Shown: positions 27,519-41,390 of the stretch, in pieces
Position numbering within the stretch: the stretch's first letter is position 1
How the letters are laid out: each line of letters starts with the position of its first letter
Source of the DNA: Deltaproteobacteria bacterium
Lineage (GTDB): Bacteria > Desulfobacterota > Binatia > UTPRO1
Length of the DNA: 64,000 nucleotides
Reading direction: 5' to 3'
Assembly: GCA_020852955.1 (NCBI GenBank)
Contig: JADYZW010000027.1
Span: 1-64,000 of the forward strand
The notes under the pieces: model-generated
Database searches by the model: none
The model's input: only the letters and a program-made list of their open reading frames with translations
Told to the model about the DNA's origin: nothing
Position numbers and translations under genes: made by a program

Positions 27519-29101
27519 GCCGTCGCCTCGCCCCGTCCGGCCGGCAGCTCGATCACGAAGGTCGTGCCCTTGTTCGGCGTGCTGCGCACGCTGATCTCGC
27601 CGTGGTAGCGCCGCACCACGGAGTGCACGACCGAGAGCCCGAGGCCCGTGCCCTGTCCCGGCGACTTGGTGGTGAAGAACGGGTTGAAGATGTCGCTCAA
27701 CTGATCCGACGGGATGCCGACGCCGGTGTCGCTGAACTCGAGCCGCACGCGACGCCCGGGTGCGAGCGAGGTCCGGATGGCGAGCTCTCCGCCGTGCGGC
27801 ATCGCGTGCACCGCGTTCGTGATGAGGTTCAGGAAGATCTGGCGGAGCGCGTTCTGGTTCGCCGCGCACGGGCCGACGTCGCCGAGCTCGGTCACCACCC
27901 GCACGTCGCTGTTCTGGAGGTACTTGCTCATCAACAGCAGCGTCTTGCGCAGGAGGTCGTTCGCGTCGACGATCTCGATCGCCGCCCGCGAGTCGCGTGA
28001 GAACTCGAGGAGGCTGTTGATGATCGTCTGCACCCGATCCATCTCCTCCTTCGCGATCCGCAAGTCCTCGCGCACCTCGGGGTTCTTCGTGTCGACGATC
28101 TCGGCGAGGTCGTAGAGCGCGTTCATGATGATCGCCAGCGGATTGCGGATCTCGTGGGCGATGCCGGCGGCGAGCTGGCCGATCGCGGCCATCTTCTCCG
28201 ACTGGATCAGCTGATCCTCGAGGCGCTGGCGGTCGGACATGTCGACGCAGATCTGCTGGATGAAGCGCTGCGCGCCGTACTCGATGACGCCGGAGTTGAT
28301 GAACACCGGAATGATCGTCCCGCTCCTGGTGCGATGGTGGAGGTCGTCGCGGTTGGCGTTGCCCGCGGCGCGCGTCTCTTCCCAGAGCGCGATGGCCGCC
28401 GAGCGCTCGTCGGGAGGGTGGAGGTCCCACGTCGTCATGCCGCGGAGCTCTTCGGCCGCGTACTCCAGGCTCTGCTCGGCGACGTGGTTCGCCGCCAGGA
28501 CCGCGCCGGTCTCCCAATCGATCCGGAAGATCGCCGCCGGGGCGCTGTCGATCGAGCGGCGGTACGTCGCCTCCTGCTCGCGCAGCTGCTCCTCGCGCGC
28601 CTCCACGAAGAAGTCGGTGATGTGCAGGAGGCGTTCCTCGAACTCCTGGGCGAAGAGGGCGAGAAGCTCGGCGCGGCGCGGCCGGTCGTCGGCGTAGCGA
28701 CGGCGGACGGCGTCGCCCATGAGCTGGAACGCCTTCATCTGCCCCGAGAGGAAGCGCGAGGGCGGAAACTTGGAGATGAAGCCCCGGCTCGCGTGGCTCC
28801 GCAGATAGACGTAGGTGTCGCAATCCTCGGGGTCGGCGACGTGCCGGACCCAGCGCCGCAGCGCGATCTCTATGTCTTGCGAGAGCGCGGGCCAGCGCGG
28901 GCGGGGAATGCCGAAGGCCGGTCCGATGTGAGCCACCCAGCCCTCCACGACCTCCGGCATGCTGTCGTCGAGCGCCCGCGCCAGCTCGTCGCGGAGGGCG
29001 CTCCGCGTGCGGGGGAACCGCAGCAGCGAGCATCCCCGCATGTACCCCTCGATGCGCCGGAGGTGATCGTCGAGAGCGTCGTCGTGCTCGTCTGCGGTCA
29101 T
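27515..29101 (-). CDS. PAS-domain sensor histidine kinase
   Basis: 528 aa from the ATG at 29101; open frame extends to 29248 but those residues look non-coding. Residues about 20-180 are a helical sensor domain (RsbRD/co-antagonist N-terminal-like). A PAS domain follows at about 190-305 (SIDSAPAAIFRIDWETGAVL), then HisKA with the phospho-His in AAGIAHEIRNPLA and HATPase_c with NLITNAVHAM, DTGVGI and GQGTGLGLSVV. There is no membrane segment, so it senses a cytoplasmic signal. It is the cognate kinase of the overlapping NtrC-type regulator and diverges from the ECF sigma gene. Confidence 0.93.
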   Translation of the reverse strand: MTADEHDDALDDHLRRIEGYMRGCSLLRFPRTRSALRDELARALDDSMPEVVEGWVAHIGPAFGIPRPRWPALSQDIEIALRRWVRHVADPEDCDTYVYLRSHASRGFISKFPPSRFLSGQMKAFQLMGDAVRRRYADDRPRRAELLALFAQEFEERLLHITDFFVEAREEQLREQEATYRRSIDSAPAAIFRIDWETGAVLAANHVAEQSLEYAAEELRGMTTWDLHPPDERSAAIALWEETRAAGNANRDDLHHRTRSGTIIPVFINSGVIEYGAQRFIQQICVDMSDRQRLEDQLIQSEKMAAIGQLAAGIAHEIRNPLAIIMNALYDLAEIVDTKNPEVREDLRIAKEEMDRVQTIINSLLEFSRDSRAAIEIVDANDLLRKTLLLMSKYLQNSDVRVVTELGDVGPCAANQNALRQIFLNLITNAVHAMPHGGELAIRTSLAPGRRVRLEFSDTGVGIPSDQLSDIFNPFFTTKSPGQGTGLGLSVVHSVVRRYHGEISVRSTPNKGTTFVIELPAGRGEATA

Positions 29102-29310
29102 GCGGTCGTCGCCGGACGCACGGCCGGTCTGTACCAAGTCGGGTTTCCCCGTGCCAGGGTGCCGCTGCGCCGGCGACCCGCCAGGGGCGAACGGTACCGC
29201 GCGGACGTTCCCGGCGCGGCGCGCCGCAGGTGCGTGCGCGCTCGCCATCCTCTATAGGAGATCCCCGTGCCGGCCGGCAGGAATCGCGCAACTCCCGGAG
29301 CCCTCGAGCC

Positions 29311-29919
29311 TTGAAACCGGGTGACGTGACGCTCGACGACCCCGCGTCCGATCCGGACGTGCAACGGATGTTGCGCGTCCGCAGCGGGAACGTGGAGGCG
29401 TTCCGCGAGCTGTTCGACAAACACAGCCGGTCGATCGTGAACTTCGCGTACCATTTCGTCGGAAGCCGGCAGCGGGCGGAGGAGATCGCGCAGGACGTCT
29501 TCCTGCAGCTCTATCGGGCGGCCGGCCGCTACGAACCGACGGCGAAGTTCACCACCTGGCTCTACCGCATCGCCACCAACGCCTGCTTGAACGAGGTGCG
29601 CCGCCCGGAGCACCGCCATCCGCGCCGTCCGCTCGAGCACCAGCCCGACGACGAGCGGAAGCGTAGCGAGATCGCGTTCCCCGATCCGAGCGCCGTTCCC
29701 GGGGACAGCGCCTTGGCCGGCCGGCAGCTCGAAGCTAAGATCCACGAAGTGCTTGAGGCGTTGCCCCCGAATCAGCGCGCCGCCCTCCTCATGAGCCGGG
29801 TCGACGGCCTGTCGTACCTGGAGGTCGCCGAGGCGCTCGACACCACCGAGAGCGCCGTCAAGAGCCTGGTGTTCCGCGCGACCGCGACCATGCGAAAGGA
29901 GCTGGCCGAGTTCCTGTGA
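29311..29919 (+). CDS. RNA polymerase ECF sigma factor
   Basis: About 202 aa. The sigma-2 region reads FRELFDKHSRSIVNFAYHFV and AEEIAQDVFLQLYRA with TWLYRIATNACLNEVRR. The sigma-4 region reads LPPNQRAALLMSRVDGLSYL and a helix-turn-helix TTESAVKSLVFRA. The start is uncertain: TTG at 29311 has GGAG 10 nt upstream and is used here; a GTG at 29326 is the alternative. The stop overlaps the anti-sigma start (GTGA). It directs transcription of an unknown stress regulon, held inactive by the next protein. Confidence 0.92.
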   Translation: MKPGDVTLDDPASDPDVQRMLRVRSGNVEAFRELFDKHSRSIVNFAYHFVGSRQRAEEIAQDVFLQLYRAAGRYEPTAKFTTWLYRIATNACLNEVRRPEHRHPRRPLEHQPDDERKRSEIAFPDPSAVPGDSALAGRQLEAKIHEVLEALPPNQRAALLMSRVDGLSYLEVAEALDTTESAVKSLVFRATATMRKELAEFL

Positions 29920-30524
29920 GCGCCTCCGCCTGCGACCGCACGACCCCCGAGCTCGTCGCCTATCTGGACGGCGAGCTCGCCGCCGCGGACCGCCGTTCCG
30001 TCGCGGATCATGTGGGGAGCTGCCTGCCGTGCCGGCGCGAGCTGGAGCGACTGACGACGCTCCGCGCATGGCTCGCGGACCTGGCGCTGGTCGCGCCGAG
30101 CCCGGGCTTCGCGGCCGACTTCGCACGCCGCCTGGCCGCGGAGCCGACCCCGATCGCGGTCCGGCGGGGCGGCGCGCCGCCGCTCCGGTGGATCGTACCG
30201 GCGCTCGCGGCCGCCGCGGTGCTCACGCTCGCGGTGCGCTCGTTCACCGTCGCGCCCTCCGGCTCCGCGCCGGCGCGCGAGCGCGCCGGCGTTGCGGCGC
30301 CGGCCGTGAAGGCGCCGCCCGTGGTCGTCGCGGCGGCGCCGAGCGCGAGCCCCGCGGCGCAGCTCGCGGACGTCGAGCAGCTGCGCCTCGAGGACCTGCC
30401 GCCGGAGCTCCTCGAGCACCCCGAGCTCTTCCTCCGGCTCCCGGTCGTCCGCCGCCTGGAGACGCTCGAGTATCTGGGGTCCCTGCCCGAGCGGCGCGAG
30501 GGCGGCAACGGCGGTGCCGGGTGA
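29916..30524 (+). CDS. Anti-sigma factor with ZAS zinc finger
   Basis: 202 aa. The N terminus carries a zinc-binding anti-sigma motif (VADHVGSCLPCRREL, the H-x3-C-x2-C pattern). A single transmembrane helix (WIVPALAAAAVLTLAV) lies around residue 90-105, followed by an Ala/Pro-rich linker and a periplasmic tail with EDLPPELLEHPELFLRL. It should bind the ECF sigma factor in the cytoplasm and sense an envelope signal. It is coupled on both sides by GTGA overlaps in a three-gene operon. Confidence 0.87.
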   Translation: MSASACDRTTPELVAYLDGELAAADRRSVADHVGSCLPCRRELERLTTLRAWLADLALVAPSPGFAADFARRLAAEPTPIAVRRGGAPPLRWIVPALAAAAVLTLAVRSFTVAPSGSAPARERAGVAAPAVKAPPVVVAAAPSASPAAQLADVEQLRLEDLPPELLEHPELFLRLPVVRRLETLEYLGSLPERREGGNGGAG

Positions 30525-30850
30525 GCGTCCGCGGGGTCATGGCGCTCGCGGCCGCTTGCGTCGGGCTGCTGGCAAGCGCGGCGGCGTTCGGCGGCGATCG
30601 CATCGCCCAGAGCTGGCAGGAGCTGTCGCCCCAGGAGCGCGGCGAGGCCTACCGCAACTATCAGCGCTTCCGGAAGATGCCGCCCGAGCAGCAGCGCCGG
30701 ATCGAGCGCAACTACGACCGGTGGCAGCAGCTCCCGCCGCAGGAGAAGGAGCGCCTGCGCTCGAACTACCGGGAGTATCGCGACATGCCGCCGGCGCAGC
30801 GGCACGATTTGCAGCGGCGTTTCGAGGATTGGCGCATGCGCCGCGACTGA
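30521..30850 (+). CDS. DUF3106 periplasmic protein
   Basis: 109 aa from the GTG at 30521, which overlaps the anti-sigma stop; an ATG at 30539 is also possible. A signal peptide (ALAAACVGLLASAAAFG) precedes repeats of the type LSPQERGEAYRNYQRFRKMP and LPPQEKERLRSNYREYRDMP, about 31-residue helical units with conserved Tyr and Pro, typical of DUF3106. By position it probably senses or modulates the envelope signal for the sigma/anti-sigma pair, much as Spy/CnrX-type sensors do. That role is inferred. Confidence 0.82.
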   Translation: MSVRGVMALAAACVGLLASAAAFGGDRIAQSWQELSPQERGEAYRNYQRFRKMPPEQQRRIERNYDRWQQLPPQEKERLRSNYREYRDMPPAQRHDLQRRFEDWRMRRD

Positions 30851-30933
30851 GCGCGGCTGCATCTCGGCGCCGACGAGCGCTCGGGTAGCTATTCGCAGTC
30901 GGGACCCGCGGTGGTTCCCGGACGCGAGACCCG

Positions 30934-30939
30934 TATAAT
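30934..30939 (+). promoter_or_regulatory. Perfect -10 box of uvrB
   Basis: TATAAT ends 9 nt before the uvrB GTG start. No good -35 lies at 16-18 nt. No LexA-like palindrome was seen in the 98-bp gap. The spacing suggests a leaderless or very short-leader transcript. Confidence 0.5.
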
Positions 30940-30948
30940 CCCGCTATC

Positions 30949-32965
<2,017 letters not shown>

Positions 32966-32973
<8 letters not shown>

Positions 32974-34927
32974 GCGCGACCCCGCGCCACCGGGTGCCCG
33001 GGGGCCGATCGCCGACGCCGCCGGTGAGGCGCCGGACCCGGCCGTGGAGCTCCGGATCACGATCACGCCGCCGAGGGACGCGCTCGACCTCGAATCGAAA
33101 CTCGCGACCCTGCCGACGCGGCCCGGCGTCTACTTGCTGCGCGACGAGCACGACAAGGTCCTGTACGTCGGCAAGGCGAAGAGCCTCCGCGGCCGCGTCC
33201 GCTCGTACTTCCGCGGCGGTGACGAGCGCGCGCAGGTCGCCTTCCTGGTGCGCCGGGTGGCGCGCTTCGAGACGCTGGTCACGCGCAACGAGAAGGAAGC
33301 GCTGATCCTCGAGAACAATCTGATCAAGCAGTACAAGCCGCGCTACAACATCCGTCTCAAGGACGACAAGAGCTACGTCAGCGTCAAGATCGAGGACGCC
33401 CACCCGTGGCCGCGCCTGGTGGTCACGCGCAAGCTCGCGCGCGACGGCTCCCGCTATCTCGGCCCCTTCTCCTCGGCGTGGTCGGTGCGCGAGACCCTCG
33501 ACACCATCCGCAAGATCTTCCCGATCCGGAACTGCAGCGACACCGTCTTCCGCAACCGCGCCCGACCGTGCATCGAGCACCAGATCAGACGATGTCCGGG
33601 CCCGTGCTGCCTCCCCGTCGATGCCGAGGAGTACGCCCGGAACGTCGCGCAGACCGTCGAACTCCTCGAGGGCAGGAACCAGCAGCTCGTTCGCACGCTT
33701 TCCGCCCGCATGGAGGCCGCGTCCGAAGCGCTCCGCTTCGAGGAAGCGGCTCGTCTCCGCGACCAGCTGCGCGCCCTCGAAACGACCGTCCAGCGCCAGC
33801 AGGCGGTCGAGCACTGGGGCCGCGACCAGGACGTCTTCGGGCTCTACCGCGAAGGCGGCTGCGTCGAGATCCAGGTGCTCTTCGTCCGGCAAGGGAAGCT
33901 CACCGGCAACCAGGCGTATACCTTCGACGATCTCGAGCTCGGCGACGACGAGATCCTGGGGGCCGTGTTGACCCAGTTCTACCAGGGGGACCGGCCGATT
34001 CCCGACGCGATCGTGCTCCCGGTCGCGCTCGAGGACGCCGAGGTGCGGGCCGAGTATCTCGGCGAGCGCCAGGGCCGCCAGATCGAGGTCGTCTGCCCGC
34101 AGCGGGGCGCGCGCCTGCGTCTCGTCGAGATGGCGCGCGACAACGCCCGTCACGGCTTCGCGGAGCGGCGCGACCAGACCGCCCAGCGCGAGCGCATGCT
34201 CGAGGAACTGCGGAAACGGTTGCACCTGCGGAGCGCACCGAAGCGCATCGAGTGCTTCGACGTGTCGAACATCCAGGGCAGCCTGACGGTGGCGTCGATG
34301 GTGACGTTCGACGAGGGCCAGCCGTGTCCGGCGCGCTACCGCCGCTACCGGCTCCGGACGGTGGACGGCAGCGACGACTTCGCCTCCATGCGCGAGGTCC
34401 TGGAGCGGCGTTACCGGCGCGCCAAGCACGAGAACGACGTTCCCGACCTCCTCATGGTGGACGGCGGCACGGGTCAGTTGAACGTCGCCGTCGCGGTGTT
34501 GCGCGCGCTCGCGATCGAGGGCGTCGACGTGATCGGCCTCGCCAAGATGCGGGTGGAGCGCGACGCCCGCGCGCCCGAGGTGGTGCGCTCCGACGAGCGC
34601 GTGTTCCTGCCGGGACGGAAGAACCCCGTCGTGCTGCGCCGCAACTCGACCGCGCTCTTCCTGCTGCAGCGCGTCCGCGACGAGGCGCACCGCTTCGCGA
34701 TCACGTACCACCGCGAGCTGCGCCGGCGGGAGCGGCTGCGCTCCGGCCTCGAGGACATCGCCGGCGTCGGCCCGGAGCGGCGCCGGACGCTTCTGCGCCA
34801 CTTCGGAAGCCTGAAGCGCCTGCGCGCGGCGACGGCCTCGGAGATCGCCGCGGTCCCCGGCATCTCCGCGCAGCTCGCGGCCGAGATCCACGGCCGCCTC
34901 GCGCTCGCCGGCGCCGACCCGGGCTGA
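32966..34927 (+). CDS. uvrC: Excinuclease ABC subunit UvrC
   Basis: Dual-incision nuclease, 653 aa. After a non-conserved N-terminal extension of about 45 residues comes the GIY-YIG nuclease ([21 protein letters not shown]), then the UVR motif for UvrB binding ([16 protein letters not shown]), the RNase H-like endonuclease ([19 protein letters not shown] with the first Asp, and [13 protein letters not shown]), and the C-terminal tandem helix-hairpin-helix ([27 protein letters not shown]). The GTG start overlaps the uvrB stop by 8 bp. A start closer to the GIY-YIG domain cannot be excluded. Confidence 0.97.
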
Positions 34928-35009
34928 TCCGCGCGGACCGCCGCGCATCCACGCGCCGCCACCCCCGCGGCCGACGAACCGACGACCTCGTGCGTCGGCG
35001 GAGCGAGGA

Positions 35010-37457
35010 TTGCCGAGACGTCCCTCCGAGCCGCCGGCGGCGGCGCGAGTCGCGATGCCGTTCGCCGGCGGCTTCCTCGCCGGCGGGCTGCACACCGACG
35101 CCGGCTGTGGCGCCTTCGTCGCCATCGCGGTCGCGCTCGCCGCGACGGCGCGCGCCCCGGCGTTTCCGCTCCGGATCGGCGCGGCGGCGCTCGCGGCGGG
35201 CCTCGCGTGCGGCGCGCTCGCCGCCACGCTCGCGCACCTGCCGCTCCCCGCGGACCATGTGGCCCGGCTCGCGGGTCGCGGCATCGCCGCCGCCGAGGGC
35301 GTCGTCGTCCGCAGCGACGTCCGCGGCGACCGGGTGTCGCTCGTCGTCCGCGTGGTTCGTGTTCGGGCCCGCGCCCGCGCCGGTTCCGGGCGCGGGCTCC
35401 TCGGGGTCACGGTCGCCCATGCGCAGCGCGCGTGGCCGGTCGGGGCCGCCATCCGCGTCGTCGGGAAGCTCCGTCGCCCGCAGGGCCTCGGCAACCCGGA
35501 CGAGTACGACCACGCCGCCGCGCTCCGCCGCCGCGGCATCCTCGTGACGCTGTTCCTCTGGAGCGACGAGACGATCATGCGCCTCGACGACGCCGCGGCG
35601 GGCATGTCCGGCGGCGCGCGCGCTCGACTGGCGGTGCGCGTCGCGGCCGCGGCCGACGAGCCCGTCCGCGGCTACCTCGCGGCCGTCCTGCTCGGCGCCG
35701 CGCGGAGCCTGGACGACGCCACGCGCGACGCGCTCACGCGCACCGGCCTCGCGCACGTCGTCTCGGTCTCGGGCTTCCACGTCGCGGTCGCGGCGGGCGG
35801 CATCGTCGTGGCGCTGCGCCGGGCCCTCGTCCACGCGACGTTCCTCGCCCTTCGCTGCGACGTCACCAAGATCGCGGCGCTGCTCGGCGTTGTTCCCGTG
35901 GGCGCCTACGCCGCGCTCGCCGGCGACAGCATTCCCGCGGCGCGCTCCTTCCTGACCTACGGGGTGGTGCTCGCGGCGCTCGCCGGCGACCGGCCGCCGG
36001 ACCCGCTCCGCGCGCTCGCCGGCGCGGCCGTCGTGCTCGCCCTCGGCGCGCCCGACGTCGCCGCCGACGTCTCGTTCCAGCTCTCGTTCGCGTCCGTGCT
36101 GGCCCTGATCCTGGTCGCTCGGGCCGCCCGCCGCGACGGCGCGGCCGCGGCCGGTGCTCCGGGGTGGTGCCGGCGGCTCGTCCTCGCGCCGCTCCGGGTG
36201 TCGCTCGCCGCGACGCTCGCGACGGCGCCGCTCACCGCGTGGCACTTCCAGCAGATCTCGCTGGTCGCCCCGTTCGCGAATCTCGCCGCCTTGCCGCTGC
36301 TCGGTCCGGCGACGCTCCTGCCGGGTCTGATCGCCTTGCCGGTCGCGCTCGTCGCGCCCTCCTGGGCGGACGCGCTGCTGTGGGTCGCGGCGCGTGCGGC
36401 GGGGGCCGGCCTCGGCGTCGCCGGCTGGTTCGCGGCATGGCCGGGGGCGGCCGTCGCCACGCCCATGCCGTCGCTCCCGGAGCTGGGTCTGGCGTACGCG
36501 GCGCTCGGGCTCGTCTGGACGCGGGGTGCGCCGCGGACGGCGGCGGGCGTCCGCGCGCGCCGGAGAGCGCTCCTCCTGCTGGCGCTGGCCGCGGGAGTCG
36601 ACACCGCCTGGTGGACGTGGGAGCGCTGCTGCGATCCGAGGCTGCGGGTCACGTTCCTCGCGGTCGGGCAGGGTGACGCGGCCGTGGTGGAGCTCCCGCG
36701 CGGCGGCGGCGTCCTGGTCGTCGACGGCGGCGGCCTCGCGGGGGACTTCGACCCGGGCGCGCGCGTCGTCGCGCCCTTTCTGCGTGGGCGCAAGATCGCG
36801 CGCATCGAGGCGCTCGTCCTGTCGCACCCGCAGTTCGATCACTACGGCGGGCTCGCGCATCTCGCCGGGGCGTTCCGCGCGCGCGAACTCTGGTGGAACG
36901 GGATGCGCGGGCAGGGCGTCCGCTTCGCCGCGCTCGAGCGTGCGCTCGCGGCGGCCGGTACGCGATCGGTGGTCCTGCGGCGGGGCATGGCGTGGTCGTC
37001 GGGCGGGGGCGTGGTCGTCGAGGTCCTGCACCCGGAGGATCCCCGCGGCCTCGGGTCCAACGATGCCTCGCTCGTGCTGCGCCTGCGTTTCGGCGCGACC
37101 GCCGTTCTCTTCACGGGAGACGTCGAGGCCGCGGCCGAGCACGCGATGCTGGCCGCGCGCGTCGAGCTGCGGAGCGACGTCCTCAAGGTCCCGCACCACG
37201 GGAGCGCGACGTCGAGCAGCGCGGACTTCGTCGCCGCGGTCGCGCCCCGGATCGCCGTCGTGTCGTCGGGTGCCGCCAACCGCTTCGGATTCCCCGCCCG
37301 CGCGGTCGTGGACCGCCTCGCCGCCGCCGGGGCGGGCCAATGGAACACGGCGGAGCACGGCGCGCTCCGGGTCGTCAGCGACGGCCGCGACGTTTCCGTC
37401 GTTCCGACGCGGGCTTCCAGAGCCCCGCGATTTGTATTCCCGCACCTGCTTTGGTAG
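35010..37457 (+). CDS. comEC: ComEC/Rec2 DNA-uptake channel
   Basis: 815 aa. It holds the N-terminal DUF4131 region (about 30-190), a multi-helix Competence domain with VVSVSGFHVAVAAGGIVVAL and FLTYGVVLAALAGDRP, and a C-terminal metallo-beta-lactamase-like domain (about 550-800) with VTFLAVGQGDAAVVELP, VVDGGG, SHPQFDHYGG and LKVPHHGSATSS. It would translocate single-stranded DNA across the inner membrane. The TTG start at 35010 has GGAGCGAGG just upstream; an ATG at 35055 is the alternative. It is 82 bp after uvrC and 26 bp before hisS. No other com genes are seen. Confidence 0.9.
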   Translation: MPRRPSEPPAAARVAMPFAGGFLAGGLHTDAGCGAFVAIAVALAATARAPAFPLRIGAAALAAGLACGALAATLAHLPLPADHVARLAGRGIAAAEGVVVRSDVRGDRVSLVVRVVRVRARARAGSGRGLLGVTVAHAQRAWPVGAAIRVVGKLRRPQGLGNPDEYDHAAALRRRGILVTLFLWSDETIMRLDDAAAGMSGGARARLAVRVAAAADEPVRGYLAAVLLGAARSLDDATRDALTRTGLAHVVSVSGFHVAVAAGGIVVALRRALVHATFLALRCDVTKIAALLGVVPVGAYAALAGDSIPAARSFLTYGVVLAALAGDRPPDPLRALAGAAVVLALGAPDVAADVSFQLSFASVLALILVARAARRDGAAAAGAPGWCRRLVLAPLRVSLAATLATAPLTAWHFQQISLVAPFANLAALPLLGPATLLPGLIALPVALVAPSWADALLWVAARAAGAGLGVAGWFAAWPGAAVATPMPSLPELGLAYAALGLVWTRGAPRTAAGVRARRRALLLLALAAGVDTAWWTWERCCDPRLRVTFLAVGQGDAAVVELPRGGGVLVVDGGGLAGDFDPGARVVAPFLRGRKIARIEALVLSHPQFDHYGGLAHLAGAFRARELWWNGMRGQGVRFAALERALAAAGTRSVVLRRGMAWSSGGGVVVEVLHPEDPRGLGSNDASLVLRLRFGATAVLFTGDVEAAAEHAMLAARVELRSDVLKVPHHGSATSSSADFVAAVAPRIAVVSSGAANRFGFPARAVVDRLAAAGAGQWNTAEHGALRVVSDGRDVSVVPTRASRAPRFVFPHLLW

Positions 37458-37483
37458 CTCTGCCCGCTTCCGAAAGTGGCTCG

Positions 37484-38768
<1,285 letters not shown>

Positions 38769-38776
<8 letters not shown>

Positions 38777-40556
38777 GGCGCTCTCGGCGCTCGGCGAGTG
38801 GGAGCGCAGCGACTACGCCGGCACGCTCCGATCGGAGGACGCGGGGCGCGTCGTGACCGTCATGGGATGGGTGCACGGCCGCCGCGACCACGGAGGGGTC
38901 ATCTTCATCGACCTGCGGGATCGTTCCGGGCTCGTGCAGATCGTGCTCGATCCCGAGCGCAGCGCGCTCGCGCACGCCGCGGGCGCGGGCGTCCGTCTCG
39001 AGTTCGTCATCGCGGTGCGCGGCACCATCGTGCCGCGCTCGCCGGAGACCGTGAACCCCGATCTTGCGACCGGGGCGATCGAGGTGGTCGGGGACGAGGT
39101 GCGCATCCTGAACTCGGCCCGGCCGAGCCCGTTTCCCGTCGACGACGCGATCGACGCCGCGGAAGCGGTCCGTCTTCGCTACCGGTATCTCGATCTTCGC
39201 CGCCCCCGCATGTTCCGCAATCTCTGGCTCCGGCATCGGCTCGCGGCGCGGACGCGCGGCTACTTGGACGCCCACGGCTTCGTCGAGGTGGAGACGCCCG
39301 TGCTGACGCGCAGCACCCCCGAGGGCGCCCGCGACTACCTCGTGCCGAGCCGCGTGAACCCGGGAACCTTCTTCGCGCTGCCGCAGTCGCCGCAACTCTT
39401 CAAGCAGATGCTCATGGTCGCCGGAGTGGACCGCTACTATCAGATCGCGCGCTGCTTCCGGGACGAGGATCTGCGCGCCGACCGCCAGCCCGAGTTCACG
39501 CAGATCGATCTCGAGATGTCGTTCCTCGGGCGCCCCGCCATCTTCCGCCTCATGGAGGGGCTCGTCGCCGAGCTGTTCGCGGAAGCGGACGTGGCGATGC
39601 CGCCGCTGCCGCTCCCGGTGCTCGGCTACGCCGAGGCGATGGCCCGTTTCGGGTGCGATCGGCCGGATACGCGCTTCGGGCTCGAACTCGTCGACTGCGC
39701 GCCGGTCTTCGCCGGCTCCGGCTTCAAGGTGTTCGCCGACGCGCTTGCGAAGGGCGGCACGATCAAGGCGATCGTCGCGCCGGATGGCTCGCAGCTCTCG
39801 CGCAAGGACCTCGACGACTTGACCGAGTTCGTCGCCATCTACGGTGCCAAGGGGCTGGCGTGGATCCGCGTCAACCCGGACGGCTGGCAGTCGCCGATCG
39901 TAAAGTTCCTCTCCGACGACGAGCGCGCGCGCCTGACCGCGGCCGCCGGCCTCGTGCCCGGCAACGTCGTCATGCTCGTCGCCGACACGCCGCGCATCGT
40001 GCACGACGCGCTCGCCGCGCTGCGCCTGCGGCTCGGCGCCAAGCTCGGGATGATCGACGAACGCAAGAAGCACCTCGTCTGGGTCACCGATTTTCCGCTC
40101 TTCGAGTACGACGAGGAGCACCGCCGGCACGTCGCCGTGCACCACCCCTTCACCGCGCCGGTCGAGGAGGATCTCGACACCCTCGAGCGCGACCCGCTCG
40201 CGGTCCGCGCGCAGGCGTACGACCTCGTGCTGAACGGTACGGAGATCGGCGGCGGCAGCGTCCGGATCCATCAGCCGACGGTGCAGGCGCGGGTGTTCGG
40301 CGTGCTCGGCATCGGCGCCGAGGAGGCGCAGGACAAGTTCGGTTTTCTTCTCGAGGCCCTGGCCTCGGGCGCTCCGCCGCATGGAGGTCTGGCCTTCGGC
40401 TTCGATCGCCTGGTCATGCTGCTCGCGGGCGAGGAGTCCATCCGCGAGGTGATCGCGTTTCCGAAGACACAGAAGGCCATGGATCTGATGACCGAGGCGC
40501 CGAGCACGGTCGACGCCCGCCAACTGCGCGAGCTCGGCATCAAGCTCGACCGCTGA
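38769..40556 (+). CDS. aspS: Aspartyl-tRNA synthetase, likely non-discriminating
   Basis: 595 aa bacterial-type AspRS with the GAD insertion. It has the N-terminal OB fold (WVHGRRDHGGVIFIDLRDRSG), motif 2 (RCFRDEDLRADRQPEFTQID), and motif 3 (AFGFDRLVMLLAG). In the anticodon-binding OB fold, DHGG carries His where E. coli-type discriminating enzymes have Leu; in Pseudomonas this His is linked to charging both tRNA-Asp and tRNA-Asn. A GatCAB amidotransferase would then be needed, which is not in the window. A Shine-Dalgarno GGGAGGA precedes the ATG. Confidence 0.97.
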
Positions 40557-40569
40557 CGAGGAGCCGACG

Positions 40570-41280
40570 ATGGGAGGACGGAGGTTCATGGGCCGCGCGG
40601 CGATGGTCCTGGCGGCGGCATGCTGGGAGCTCGCGGGCTGCAGCCCGCTGCCGGTGACCGTCGCCGCGCGGCCGTTGACGCCGATCGCCAAGGGCACGAT
40701 CCGGCGCATCGCGGTGGTGCCCTTCACGACCGCGGATGTCGCGCTCGGCCCCACCGACGCGCTCGGCGCCGCGCCGCTCTCCGAGCCGCCGGGCGACACG
40801 GTGACGCGTGCGGTAGAGACGGCGCTACGCGAGCAGGGCGATTGGGTGATTCTCGACGACCTCACCGTCGGCGAGGCATTCCGCCGGCTCTACGGCGAGG
40901 TGCGCGCGCCGACCGCGAGCGAAGCGGCCGCCGTCGGCACGCTGCTGCGCGCCGACGCAGTTCTGCGCGGGCAGGTCCTGGTGTTCGAGGAGCGCATCGG
41001 GGCCGAGCTCGCGGCGAACCGGCCGGCCCACGTGGTGTTCGCGGTGGAGCTGCTGCGACCGACCGACGGCGTCCCGCTCTGGCAAGGGGAATACTCCGAG
41101 CGGCAGCAATCGCTCTCCGAGAACCTCTGGAACCTGCCGGGCTTCGTGCGCGCCGGTGGAACCTGGGTGCGGGCTGGCGAGCTCGCGCAGATCGGCGCGG
41201 CCCGGATCGCGGCCCGGCTCCACGACGCGCTCTACGGGCCGCCCGCGCGCAGGCGCGGCGCCTCCAAGACGACGCGCTGA
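40570..41280 (+). CDS. Putative outer-membrane-type lipoprotein
   Basis: 236 aa. A signal peptide with lipobox LAGC ([15 protein letters not shown]) is at residues 8-25. The rest resembles the CsgG/TolB-N or DUF799-type lipoproteins: [49 protein letters not shown], then [12 protein letters not shown]. Such proteins form nucleotide-like folds in the periplasm and join export machines, but no partner genes are here. It follows aspS by 13 bp with a clear GAGGAG site, so it is co-transcribed. Function unknown. Confidence 0.72.
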   Translation: MGGRRFMGRAAMVLAAACWELAGCSPLPVTVAARPLTPIAKGTIRRIAVVPFTTADVALGPTDALGAAPLSEPPGDTVTRAVETALREQGDWVILDDLTVGEAFRRLYGEVRAPTASEAAAVGTLLRADAVLRGQVLVFEERIGAELAANRPAHVVFAVELLRPTDGVPLWQGEYSERQQSLSENLWNLPGFVRAGGTWVRAGELAQIGAARIAARLHDALYGPPARRRGASKTTR

Positions 41281-41362
41281 CGCCGTTCGCGGCGCGCCCG
41301 CGCCCTTCGATGACGCGCGGGGCGGCGCGACGCGCGTGGGGATTCCCCGTGCGACTCGCGAC

Positions 41363-41390
41363 TTTACAAACCCGCCGCCCCATATATACC
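41363..41390 (+). promoter_or_regulatory. Candidate promoter of the folD-gcv operon
   Basis: TTTACA (41363-41368), 16-nt spacer, TATACC (41385-41390), set in an unusually AT-rich patch. The predicted transcription start is about 41397, giving a leader of about 24 nt with a good AGGAG site before folD. No glycine riboswitch is present. Confidence 0.5.
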
